From Acinetobacter lactucae (GTDB taxonomy: Bacteria > Pseudomonadota > Gammaproteobacteria > Pseudomonadales > Moraxellaceae): a stretch of DNA of 64,000 nt. The stretch is taken from positions 62,001-126,000 of the forward strand of contig NZ_LRPE01000010.1 of the NCBI RefSeq assembly GCF_001605885.1. The letters are read 5' to 3'. A program made the translations under genes and the position numbers. The stretch's first letter is position 1. Each line of letters opens with the position of its first letter. The notes below the pieces were generated by a model. That model did no database searches. It had not been told where the DNA came from and saw only the letters and a list, made by a program, of their open reading frames with translations. This document shows positions 24,862-32,256 of the stretch, in pieces.

Positions 24862-25272
24862 ATGAAAAAAATTCTTTACTTATCCGGGCTAATTTTTTTA
24901 ACTGGATGTAGTGAAGAAATTTCACATTTCACAATAGATCATATCCTGAAAAGTAATGAAAAGTTAAATTTTTCTATTAATTTTAAAAATAATGAGGTTC
25001 TAGATAAAGTAAAAGAATCTTCATCAAAAAAAATTGTTTGCAAAAATACTGCTAATAACAATCAAATATTGGATGCTTATATAGATAAAATTGAAAATAA
25101 CAAAATTGATGTATCTGTAGAATTCTGCTCAAATAGTGATAATAGAAGCTGTGAACCTATAGATATAAGTTCAGTTAAAAAAATTAACTTAGAATGCCAA
25201 GCAATTTTTTCTACAATGATTGGTAATGTCTCTAAATCGGAAAAATTTCCAATTGTATGGGAAGAAAAATAA
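24862..25272 (+). CDS. Lipoprotein, putative immunity protein B2
   Basis: A 136-residue lipoprotein (MKKILYLSGLIFLTGC, Cys16), ten bases after the previous gene. Shares with it a helix-poor domain, the C...C spacing near FCSNSDNRSCEP and a late C-x-A/V-I-F motif. Probably a diverged duplicate that may protect against a variant of the effector. Role inferred from position only. Confidence 0.65.
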   Translation: MKKILYLSGLIFLTGCSEEISHFTIDHILKSNEKLNFSINFKNNEVLDKVKESSSKKIVCKNTANNNQILDAYIDKIENNKIDVSVEFCSNSDNRSCEPIDISSVKKINLECQAIFSTMIGNVSKSEKFPIVWEEK

Positions 25273-25285
25273 TTTGATTAAGACT

Positions 25286-25642
25286 ATGAAATTTTTCTGG
25301 ATAGTTTGCGTAATTCCATTTTTACTTACAGGCGGATGTCGGGATAAATATACGGTTGAACCTGAAAGTCTTCCAGTTGCTTACGTAGGGCAAACATATA
25401 CCCAGCAATTAAAAATTACAGGTGGTAAAGTCTCTGAGCAACATTTTGAATTAACCTCTAATATTCCAGAAAATCATGGAGTTAAGATTGCTCCAGTAGA
25501 TGATATAGATGGATACAATCATATAAAAATAGAGGGTATTCCTAAATATAAAGGAAGATACAAAATTGTAGTGAATGCATATTTTTATGGGCGAGGCGAT
25601 GACAAGCTAAATAAAACCTATGAATTTATAGTTAAAGAATAA
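25286..25642 (+). CDS. Lipoprotein, putative immunity protein A2
   Basis: A 118-residue lipoprotein starting MKFFWIVCVIPFLLTGGC (Cys18). It aligns along its length with the protein at 23974-24339: YTVEPESLPVAYVGQTYTQQ versus YPVEPNQIPAGTVGKLYNQK, and YFYGRGDDKLNKTYEF versus GIYGSGDGKFTKEYTY. The frame runs back to 25220, but ATG 25286 gives the lipoprotein signal. Second member of the A pair, in the order A1-B1-B2-A2. Confidence 0.7.
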   Translation: MKFFWIVCVIPFLLTGGCRDKYTVEPESLPVAYVGQTYTQQLKITGGKVSEQHFELTSNIPENHGVKIAPVDDIDGYNHIKIEGIPKYKGRYKIVVNAYFYGRGDDKLNKTYEFIVKE

Positions 25643-25667
25643 AAGATATTTTTAATAAGAAGTAGAT

Positions 25668-26126
25668 ATGAAAAAGAATTTATTAATTACCATACTAATT
25701 TTACTTTTCATCATTCAGTCCTTATTAAACTATTACTTTTGGAAGCTTGCAAAAACACCAGAAATTCATGTTCTAGAAAAACCTTTGCGGATAGCATCAA
25801 ATTTTGATAACTATGCATCATATACAATCCTTCCAGCAGGAACAGTTTTATATGATGATAGTGATTCTTTAAATAGAAGAGTTATGGTTTATTTTAACTT
25901 ACAAGGTGTAGACTTTAAGTTTGAAGAACAAGATCCAGAAATATCTAAGCAACCAAGTGAAGTACGCTCCATTAGAAGTACAGAGCTAAATGATATTTTA
26001 AAAACTATTCCTTTAACCAAGAAAGATATTTATTTAATCATTAAATATGATGACAGTATCAATGATTCTGTACGCTCTATTTTATTTAAAAAATACAAAA
26101 TTGATCCTTCAGAGTATGAAAAATAA
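25668..26126 (+). CDS. Membrane-anchored protein of the immunity cluster
   Basis: A 152-residue protein with one N-terminal membrane segment (about residues 5-24, LLITILILLFIIQSLLNYYF) and a soluble domain outside the cytoplasm. Not recognised. It ends the run of genes behind the effector, 25 bp after the last lipoprotein, with a bidirectional terminator 35 bp later; it is probably co-transcribed and may be a further immunity or accessory protein. Confidence 0.6.
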   Translation: MKKNLLITILILLFIIQSLLNYYFWKLAKTPEIHVLEKPLRIASNFDNYASYTILPAGTVLYDDSDSLNRRVMVYFNLQGVDFKFEEQDPEISKQPSEVRSIRSTELNDILKTIPLTKKDIYLIIKYDDSINDSVRSILFKKYKIDPSEYEK

Positions 26127-26160
26127 TTTTGCACCCAAAAAGTATAAATTTCAAAAAGTA

Positions 26161-26190
26161 GAACAAGCGTAATTGATTACGCTTGTTCTT
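26161..26190. terminator. Bidirectional terminator, effector cluster / SDR
   Basis: Perfect stem GAACAAGCGTAAT-tg-ATTACGCTTGTTC between convergent genes. Confidence 0.88.
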
Positions 26191-26205
26191 TCCTAACAAA
26201 CAATT

Positions 26206-26907
26206 TTAAGCAGCTTGAATTGCTTCACCACAAAGAGAGACAGTTTCTTGCTTATGCTGGTGTAAGTACCAAAACTGCTCCGCAATGGTTTCTGGATGTA
26301 CTGTGTAGGTCTTATCTTGTGCGCCTGCTGTTCCATCTACGAAGCCATTCACAATCACTTGGCTTACGTAAACATTTGAGTCAGCAAGACTATGAGCAAG
26401 TAAATTAGTGGTTTTATATTGAGCGGCAGCGGCAATTGCTAAAGATGAATATTCTTTGGCAACTAAATCTATTCCCACTGCATCGAATGCAAAAATTCCA
26501 TTGGTTGATAAAATACTACCGTTATTCTTTTCTAAATCACGTAGGCAAGCTTGTACCGTAGCAATATAGCTTGAAACGCGAATATGAAAGCTTTTGGTAA
26601 GCTCTAGTGGAGGGGTTTTTAATATGTTGCCTTCAATATCATGGAAAGCATTCCAATGAATATTTTTAATCTCTCCGAATTGATCTTTAATACGTTTAAT
26701 AAGATTTGGTATATCTTCAAGAACTGCTAAATCACATGTAAAAGCGTAAGCTTCAATACCTTGTGTTTTAAGTTCTAAAATGGCTTTTCCGAGTTTTTCA
26801 GCATTACGTGCCACTAAACCGATTTTATAGCCTTCTTTACCAAACTTATGTGCCACGGCTTTGGAAATACCTGTTCCATAACCAAAAATTATAATATTGT
26901 TGTTCAT
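26206..26907 (-). CDS. Short-chain dehydrogenase/reductase
   Basis: A 233-residue SDR protein. The N terminus MNNNIIIFGYGTGISKAVAHKFG has the glycine-rich nucleotide site, in the variant form GxGxGI; ARNAEKL supports NADP preference. The classical active-site YxxxK is less clear: KEYSSLAIAAAAQYKT offers tyrosines but no ideal spacing, so this may be an atypical SDR. I start at 26907, inside the longest frame. Divergent from the TetR gene, with a possible operator between, so it is probably under its control. Substrate unknown. Confidence 0.75.
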   Translation of the reverse strand: MNNNIIIFGYGTGISKAVAHKFGKEGYKIGLVARNAEKLGKAILELKTQGIEAYAFTCDLAVLEDIPNLIKRIKDQFGEIKNIHWNAFHDIEGNILKTPPLELTKSFHIRVSSYIATVQACLRDLEKNNGSILSTNGIFAFDAVGIDLVAKEYSSLAIAAAAQYKTTNLLAHSLADSNVYVSQVIVNGFVDGTAGAQDKTYTVHPETIAEQFWYLHQHKQETVSLCGEAIQAA

Positions 26908-26922
26908 TATAAAGTTCCAAAA

Positions 26923-26938
26923 AACCAATCATTTGGTT
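26923..26938. promoter_or_regulatory. Inverted repeat in front of the SDR gene
   Basis: AACCAA-tcat-TTGGTT, 16-30 bp upstream of the SDR start. A likely regulator site, though its sequence differs from the two GGAAYGATC sites near the TetR and MFS genes. Confidence 0.4.
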
Positions 26939-27128
26939 AGGAATAGTTTATAATATGTTTTTATAATGTATTCAAGCGCAAAAGTTATCTCTAAGAATAG
27001 TGCCCAAAGAATAAAAATGCTTAAAAGCGGGGATTAGGGAGTCAACTTTACATGAGTTATTCGGCTAAACATGCGCTGTTGAAAGAATTATTAATTTGAC
27101 TTCTCTATCTTCCTGTCATAAATTAATT

Positions 27129-27142
27129 GGAACGATCGTTCC
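27129..27142. promoter_or_regulatory. Palindromic operator before tetR-type gene
   Basis: Perfect palindrome GGAACGATCGTTCC, 15 bp upstream of the regulator ATG. A near-identical palindrome, GGAATGATCATTCC, precedes the MFS gene. The pair defines GGAAYGATCRTTCC as the likely site of this TetR-family repressor. Confidence 0.7.
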
Positions 27143-27156
27143 TGTTAAGTGTATTT

Positions 27157-27741
27157 ATGCGAACCAAAGAATTTGAAACTGATGAAATTGCTGATGCTGC
27201 AATGCAAGTTTTTTGGCGTCGTGGTTATGCTGCAACTTCAGTGCAAGATTTGGTTGACGGTACGAGACTATCAAGAAGTAGCCTTTACAGCACCTTTCAA
27301 AACAAACAGGGTCTTTATCAAAAAGCGTTACAGCGTTATGAGCTTTTAACCACGCTTAACAATGTGAAGCTATTGTCTGGTTCAGGTTCTTCGAAAGCAC
27401 TTATTCGACAATTACTTCTTAATATTGTTGAAGATGAGCTAAGTGATCCAGAACACAAAGGCTGTCTCGTTGCAAATGCTTGTTTGGAACTGGCTGGACA
27501 TGATGAAGATGTCTCTCAATTCGTTGCAAGTAACCTACAGAAACTTCAACATGCTTTAGAGAGTTTGTTAATTAAAGCTCAACAATCTGGTGAAATTTCT
27601 TCTACCCAAAATCCACGCGCATTAGCAAGTTTCTTTCTAAACACCATGCAAGGTTTACGTGTTTTAGGGAAAGGCAGCCCACTTGAACAAAGAAAGCAAT
27701 GTTTAATGGATGTGGTCGAGGTTGCTTTAAACGTTTTATAA
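27157..27741 (+). CDS. TetR-family transcriptional regulator
   Basis: A 194-residue regulator. The N-terminal helix-turn-helix (about residues 7-55) includes ATSVQDLVDGTRLSRSSLYSTF; the C-terminal half is a helical ligand domain with LANACLELAGHDEDV, seen in regulators of efflux and aldehyde-stress genes. ATG 27157 fits the family start MRTKEFETDEIADAAMQVFW. It lies between a divergent SDR and a downstream MFS gene, with matching palindromes before itself and the MFS gene, so it probably represses both. Confidence 0.88.
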   Translation: MRTKEFETDEIADAAMQVFWRRGYAATSVQDLVDGTRLSRSSLYSTFQNKQGLYQKALQRYELLTTLNNVKLLSGSGSSKALIRQLLLNIVEDELSDPEHKGCLVANACLELAGHDEDVSQFVASNLQKLQHALESLLIKAQQSGEISSTQNPRALASFFLNTMQGLRVLGKGSPLEQRKQCLMDVVEVALNVL

Positions 27742-27751
27742 AACTCATTTA

Positions 27752-27794
27752 AACCTTAACTATGGTTGAGCTGAATAGTTAAGGTTTTTATTTA
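27752..27794 (+). terminator. Terminator after the TetR gene
   Basis: Long perfect stem AAACCTTAACTAT ... ATAGTTAAGGTTT followed by TTATTT. Confidence 0.88.
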
Positions 27795-27803
27795 ACTTAA
27801 ATT

Positions 27804-27817
27804 GGAATGATCATTCC
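27804..27817. promoter_or_regulatory. Palindromic operator before the MFS gene
   Basis: Perfect palindrome GGAATGATCATTCC, differing from the site at 27129 only in the paired positions C/T and G/A. About 120 bp upstream of the pump start and 33 bp upstream of the small frame at 27850. Confidence 0.68.
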
Positions 27818-27849
27818 ATAATGATGACTTTAGTTCACATGGGGAACAA

Positions 27850-27942
27850 ATGTCTTCCCATCCTAACCTGATAAAACAAACATATAGCGATGCAGAGCAG
27901 AGTAAGTACGCTGTAAAAGAATTTGAGAGTAAAGCTTTATGA
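27850..27942 (+). CDS. Small open frame coupled to the MFS gene
   Basis: A 30-codon frame, MSSHPNLIKQTYSDAEQSKY then AVKEFESKAL, with GGGGAAC just before the ATG and its TGA overlapping the pump ATG (ATGA at 27939). It may be a leader peptide that couples translation to the pump. The opening SHPNLIKQTY resembles the start of NTF2/SnoaL-like proteins, so a decayed gene start is an alternative. No direct evidence of translation. Confidence 0.4.
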   Translation: MSSHPNLIKQTYSDAEQSKYAVKEFESKAL

Positions 27943-29138
27943 ATACTAAGAGTAATGAAACATCTCATCAGTTAACTGATGAATTCTCTACTCAATTACC
28001 AATTTGGAAACTATTGGCTTTTACAGTTGCAGGCTTTCTGACCATCATGACAGAAACCATGCCAGCAGGGCTTTTGCCCCAAATCAGTCAAGGCTTACAT
28101 ATTTCAGAAGCTTATGCAGGGCAGTTTATAGCAGCGTATGCCTTAGGTTCTGTTTTAGCAGCAATACCGCTGATTAGCCTTACCCGTAGTTGGAATCGGA
28201 GACCCTTATTACTCAGTGCTATTGCAGGGTTACTTTTATTTAACGCGATTACTGCCTTATCAAATGACTATACTCTGACTTTAATTGCTCGTTTTATTGC
28301 AGGGATGGCAGCGGGTGTTATTTGGGGGCTTTTAGCGGGTTATGTAAGACGCATGGTCTCTGCATCGTATCAGGGACGAGCTTTAGCAATCGCTGGGGTT
28401 GGGCAACCGATAGCTTTATCAATAGGAGTTCCTTTGGGTGCGTGGTTGGGAACATTGTTTGAATGGCGTGGCGTGTTTTGGATCATGTCTTTATTGGCAT
28501 TGATTTTATTTGTCTGGATTCGTTTTAGCATTCCTGATTTTGTAGGGCAGTCAGCGCAAAAAAGGTTACCCATTTTAAAAGTTCTTTTAATGCCGGGCAT
28601 TAGAGCTGTTTTAGCAGTCGTCTTTCTTTGGATATTGGCACATAGCATTCTCTATACTTATATTTCACCCTTTTTGGTCTCGACAGGGCAGACATACAAC
28701 GTTGAGACTATCCTGTTTATATTCGGCATTTCTTCAATTGTAGGCATTCTCATTACAGGGATGTTTATTGATCGTTCATTAAGAAAAATAACGCTTTTAA
28801 GCTTATTTATCTTTGCTATCGCAACAGTGCTGTTAGGTGTTTATAGTTATTCAAGTTTTGTTGTATTGGTGGGTGTTGTGTTATGGGGAGTCACTTTTGG
28901 TGGGGCACCCACACTATTACAAACAGCTCTGGCAAATACTGCGGGTCACGAAGCAGATGTGGCGCAGTCTATGTTGGTCACGGTATTTAACTTTGCTATC
29001 GCATTCGGTGGAATGGTTGGTGGTGGATTGCTTGAAAGTTTTGGGGCAGCCTATTTTCCGTGGTTCATGCTGGCTTTTGCCCTGATTGCGTTATGTACTG
29101 TTTACCATGCCCGTAAACATGATTTTATTTCTTCATAA
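27939..29138 (+). CDS. MFS efflux transporter (DHA1 type)
   Basis: A 399-residue major facilitator with about 12 membrane segments. The motif WNRRPLLLSAI lies after helix 2, and AGMAAGVIWGLLAGYVRRMV is typical of AraJ/SotB-like exporters; MTETMPAGLLPQIS near residue 40 is typical of the sugar-efflux/drug-resistance branch. Substrate unknown. Preceded by a TetR gene and a shared palindrome, so probably induced by the pump's substrate. The start overlaps a short upstream frame. Confidence 0.88.
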   Translation: MNTKSNETSHQLTDEFSTQLPIWKLLAFTVAGFLTIMTETMPAGLLPQISQGLHISEAYAGQFIAAYALGSVLAAIPLISLTRSWNRRPLLLSAIAGLLLFNAITALSNDYTLTLIARFIAGMAAGVIWGLLAGYVRRMVSASYQGRALAIAGVGQPIALSIGVPLGAWLGTLFEWRGVFWIMSLLALILFVWIRFSIPDFVGQSAQKRLPILKVLLMPGIRAVLAVVFLWILAHSILYTYISPFLVSTGQTYNVETILFIFGISSIVGILITGMFIDRSLRKITLLSLFIFAIATVLLGVYSYSSFVVLVGVVLWGVTFGGAPTLLQTALANTAGHEADVAQSMLVTVFNFAIAFGGMVGGGLLESFGAAYFPWFMLAFALIALCTVYHARKHDFISS

Positions 29139-29820
29139 AAGATTTTTGCCCTTCATGGTTAAAAAGTGAAGGGTAACTTAATTTTTATAGCTTGATGTAC
29201 TGTCGCTCAAAATAATTAATGACTTGGTAAAATAAACCGAAAAACACAAATAAAGTGGAATTTAAATATAACTAATTATAGGTAAATGGGAATAATTTCT
29301 TTTAAATTTGTATAATGACGTAAAAATTCCCAAAAATATTAAAAATTAGCTTTTCTTAGAAAAACAATCCCGCAGGGTGCTGGCTAAACTATATCTCAAG
29401 GGTGTGATAGGGATCGAAAAGAGTAGCATGCACCAAAACGTATAACGTTAGTGTGTACTCACCCAAAAGGTCTCGATTCGGCTTAGGACGCTATAGATCA
29501 AAAGTTTATAGGCAAAAGGTTCTAACTTACAAAGTTATAATTGTTGAAGTAAACCATAGATGGTTTCCCTTGACACCCTAAAAAATTCTCTATAATAAAA
29601 ATAATAATTTGCAAAAATATAATATATTAATAAGCCTTATCTTTCTGCGCTACCTCCTGACATTCAAATCTCATCATATGAAGCCTGTGATGTCTGTCTC
29701 TCGAAAAATAGTACCAGCGACTTTACAGATTTTAGGTTAGAGCGCTATTTTTATTTACGATGTGATCAGCCAAAATTGTTTATATAATAACCTTGTTATC
29801 ATAATAACGAGCTGAATAAT
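29139..29820. other. Gene-free 680 bp with structured blocks
   Basis: Holds a weak hairpin after the MFS gene (CCCTTCA/TGAAGGG, 29149-29174). A GC-richer block at about 29365-29520 has an ATCCC/GGGAT stem (29367-29414). A strong promoter-like TTGACA (29570-29575), 15 bp, TATAAT (29591-29596) follows, then a stretch ending in a T-rich hairpin with AAAAATAG/CTATTTTT near 29707-29756. A small RNA from about 29603 to 29760 is possible. The block at 29365-29520 could be an RNA on either strand. No known riboswitch or housekeeping RNA is recognised. Confidence 0.4.
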
Positions 29821-30522
29821 ATGGAGAATAAAAATCAATTTCGGCAGTGCGCCGTTTGTGGGAAAAATTTTCCTTTAAAAGATCTGGTGTCTGGTGAAGT
29901 CATTCGTAATGTGATCAGTGACGAAATTTTAAAAGACTATCCAGATTGGAATTACTTAAGCTTTATTTGTCGGGCCGATCTGGCAGATTATCGAATTAAA
30001 TATGTGCAGTCGCTATTACGCTCGGAAAAGGGTGAATTATCTAATTTAGAAAATGAAGTCATTGGCAGTATGCAACGCCACGAGCTAATTAGCCGAAATA
30101 CCGAATCAGATTTTGATCAAAATTGGACATTTGGAGAAAAGCTAGCAGATAAGATCGCAACCTTTGGTGGTAGTTGGGCTTTCCTGATTTGTTTTGCTTT
30201 ATTTTTGACAGGTTGGATTATTCTAAACACGGTGGTGATGGTCGTACGTCCTGTTGACCCTTATCCCTTTATTTTGCTGAATTTAGTGTTGTCATGTTTA
30301 GCTGCAATTCAAGCGCCTATTATTATGATGAGCCAAAATCGCCAAGAAGCTAAAGATCGGCTGCGTTCCCAACATGACTATCAAATTAATTTAAAAGCTG
30401 AGCTTGAAATTCGCCATTTGCATGAAAAAATGGATCACCTTTTGTCGCATCAGTGGGAAAGGCTTGCACATATTCAAGAAATTCAGCTTGATCTTTTGGC
30501 TGAAATGAATAAAAAACGATAA
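29821..30522 (+). CDS. DUF1003 membrane protein
   Basis: A 233-residue DUF1003 protein. It begins with a zinc-knuckle-like CAVCGKNF (residues 10-17), followed by a helical region. Two membrane segments lie at about 122-140 and 150-172 (GGSWAFLICFALFLTGWIIL, and PYPFILLNLVLSCLAAIQAP), then MMSQNRQ and a long coiled-coil tail. The GGSWAFI..F...L..W...N and PYPFILLN motifs define the family, whose role is unknown. A possible promoter and leader lie upstream. Confidence 0.88.
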   Translation: MENKNQFRQCAVCGKNFPLKDLVSGEVIRNVISDEILKDYPDWNYLSFICRADLADYRIKYVQSLLRSEKGELSNLENEVIGSMQRHELISRNTESDFDQNWTFGEKLADKIATFGGSWAFLICFALFLTGWIILNTVVMVVRPVDPYPFILLNLVLSCLAAIQAPIIMMSQNRQEAKDRLRSQHDYQINLKAELEIRHLHEKMDHLLSHQWERLAHIQEIQLDLLAEMNKKR

Positions 30523-30633
30523 AGTTTTTCCGAGTTTCACGTGGAACATGAGTAGAGCGCTATAGATTATTTTGCGGTAGGTCCGAAATTTCTTTATGAT
30601 TTGACGCCATGCTCCATTGCTGTTTCTACGACC

Positions 30634-31299
30634 ATGCCTTTAAACGACAATTTTGTTTACGCTCCGCCACAAGATCCGCTTTCAATTTTATTTGAAGATG
30701 ACGATTTAATTGTGGTTGATAAACCTGCTGGCCTGTTGTCGGTCATGGGTCGTTTACCTAAACATCATGACAGCGCTTATTTACGGGTGCTGGAAAAGTT
30801 CCCTTTGGCTAAGGTCACTCATCGTTTAGATATGGCGACATCAGGCTTACTTATGTTTGCTAAACATCGTGATGCAGAAGTTGCGGTAAGTAAAATGTTT
30901 CAGGCCAGAACAGTCAAAAAACATTATATTGCTTTGGTACAAGGCCAAGTCGCAGAAGAGGGCAGCGTTGAAGTTCCACTCATTACCGACTGGGAAAATC
31001 GTCCAAGACAAATTGTACATTTTGAGTTAGGCAAACATGCCAAAACCTTATTTCAGCCTTTGGTTTATGATGAAAATACTGATCAAAGTCGAGTATTACT
31101 TGAACCGGTAACAGGGCGTTCGCATCAGCTACGCGTCCACATGATGCATATTGGTCATCCGATTATGGGTGATAAGCTTTATCATCCTGAGCCTAAACGT
31201 TTTCACTTAAACCGAATGGCCTTACATGCTGCATATTTGGCTTTCCAGCATCCATTAAATGGAACGGATGTGGCGATTGAATCACAGGTGCCTTTTTAA
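30634..31299 (+). CDS. RluA-family RNA pseudouridine synthase
   Basis: A 221-residue pseudouridine synthase that converts a uridine in rRNA or tRNA. The active-site motif THRLDMATSGLLMFAK carries the catalytic Asp; DKPAGLLSVMGR and GRSHQLRVHMMHIGHPIMGD are the other RluA signatures. No S4 domain, so short-form RluA (tRNA/23S) is the best fit, but the exact target cannot be fixed. I start at ATG 30634; the frame runs back to TTG 30601. Confidence 0.87.
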   Translation: MPLNDNFVYAPPQDPLSILFEDDDLIVVDKPAGLLSVMGRLPKHHDSAYLRVLEKFPLAKVTHRLDMATSGLLMFAKHRDAEVAVSKMFQARTVKKHYIALVQGQVAEEGSVEVPLITDWENRPRQIVHFELGKHAKTLFQPLVYDENTDQSRVLLEPVTGRSHQLRVHMMHIGHPIMGDKLYHPEPKRFHLNRMALHAAYLAFQHPLNGTDVAIESQVPF

Positions 31300-31427
31300 A
31301 ATTTATATACAATTAAAAATTTAATTTGATGCAATTGGGAACGGAATATATACCCAAACTGCAATAAAAGTCGGGTATTCTGGATGTCGAATAATATTAA
31401 TACTGCGACAACAACAAGGATCACTTT

Positions 31428-31805
31428 ATGACTCGTGACTACGAACAATTTCCAGATGACGATAACGGCAACGTACTTTGGCAAATGGCTGAAGATGGGG
31501 ATGATTTAACCGAGCTGCATGAAATTGAATTTTCTATTGCTTTTCAAGATCAGAAAAATGCAGAGCAATGCGCACTCTATTTGCTTTACCAAGAACAAAA
31601 AGTTTCACTTTTCCAAGATGATTCTGTTGAGCCAAATGAATGGGTGATTACCATCTTTGTCAACATGGAACCTGAGTACTCAGATATTGTTGATTTGGAA
31701 CAATGGTTTGCTAGCATCGCTGAGAAATTTCAGGGCGAATATGATGGCTGGGGCTGTATGGCTTATATCTTCGAGGAAGACGAAGAAGATGACCTGTTGC
31801 AGTAA
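31428..31805 (+). CDS. rraB: Ribonuclease E inhibitor RraB-type protein
   Basis: A 125-residue acidic protein with the RraB domain (FPDDDNGNVLWQMAEDGDDL, then a central EFSIAFQDQKNAEQ and EYDGWGCMAYIFEEDEED). In E. coli RraB binds RNase E and lowers mRNA decay; that role is taken from the family. The acidic C terminus and length fit. ATG 31428 is preceded by AAGGATC. Confidence 0.85.
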   Translation: MTRDYEQFPDDDNGNVLWQMAEDGDDLTELHEIEFSIAFQDQKNAEQCALYLLYQEQKVSLFQDDSVEPNEWVITIFVNMEPEYSDIVDLEQWFASIAEKFQGEYDGWGCMAYIFEEDEEDDLLQ

Positions 31806-31833
31806 GGTCTAAAATAAAGAGTAGGAGATAAAT

Positions 31834-32211
31834 ATGAACTTATCTCAAAAGCAAATTGCAGTACGGTTTTTAGAGCTTGCCGCAGCTGGTGAAGTTGATG
31901 AAGCCTATAGCAATTACACTGCGCCGAACTTCAAGCATCACAACCCTTATTTTGCAGGTGATGCGACTTCTTTGAAGGAAGGGATGCGTGAAAGTGCAAT
32001 TGAAACGCCTAACAAAGTCTTTGATGTTCAACATGTCATTGAAGAGGGTGATTTGGTTGCTGTGCATTCAAAACTTGAAATGCAAATGAATGGTTTAACC
32101 ACCTTGGCCGTGGTTCATATTTGCCGTTTTGAAAAGGGTAAAATTGCTGAGTTTTGGGATATCGGTCAAGTACAGCCCGACCCCCTCATCAATGAAAATG
32201 GTATGTTTTAA
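31834..32211 (+). CDS. NTF2/SnoaL-like protein
   Basis: A 125-residue alpha-beta barrel protein of the SnoaL-like group (FLELAAAGEVDEAYSNYTAP at residues 10-29, FKHHNPYFAGD at 31-41, VVHICRFEKGKIAEFWDIGQ at 97-116). Such cones bind or isomerise small molecules; no substrate can be named. It sits 28 bp after rraB with AGGAGA before the ATG and ends in a terminator. Confidence 0.82.
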   Translation: MNLSQKQIAVRFLELAAAGEVDEAYSNYTAPNFKHHNPYFAGDATSLKEGMRESAIETPNKVFDVQHVIEEGDLVAVHSKLEMQMNGLTTLAVVHICRFEKGKIAEFWDIGQVQPDPLINENGMF

Positions 32212-32212
32212 T

Positions 32213-32242
32213 GAAAAGCCCGAGAAATAATTCGGGCTTTTT
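32213..32242 (+). terminator. Terminator between the NTF2-like gene and the TonB receptor gene
   Basis: AAAAGCCCGA ... TCGGGCTTTTTT, between convergent genes. Confidence 0.88.
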
Positions 32243-32256
32243 TATTTATGGATGAA

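Noticed and set aside
24367..25272. Frameshifted halves of one immunity gene
   Set aside because: Each has its own lipoprotein signal, start and stop and separate full-length domain; they are paralogues.
29365..29520. A known riboswitch or 6S RNA
   Set aside because: I could not match any of the conserved cores that I remember (cobalamin, TPP, FMN, Mn, Mg, 6S); left unnamed.
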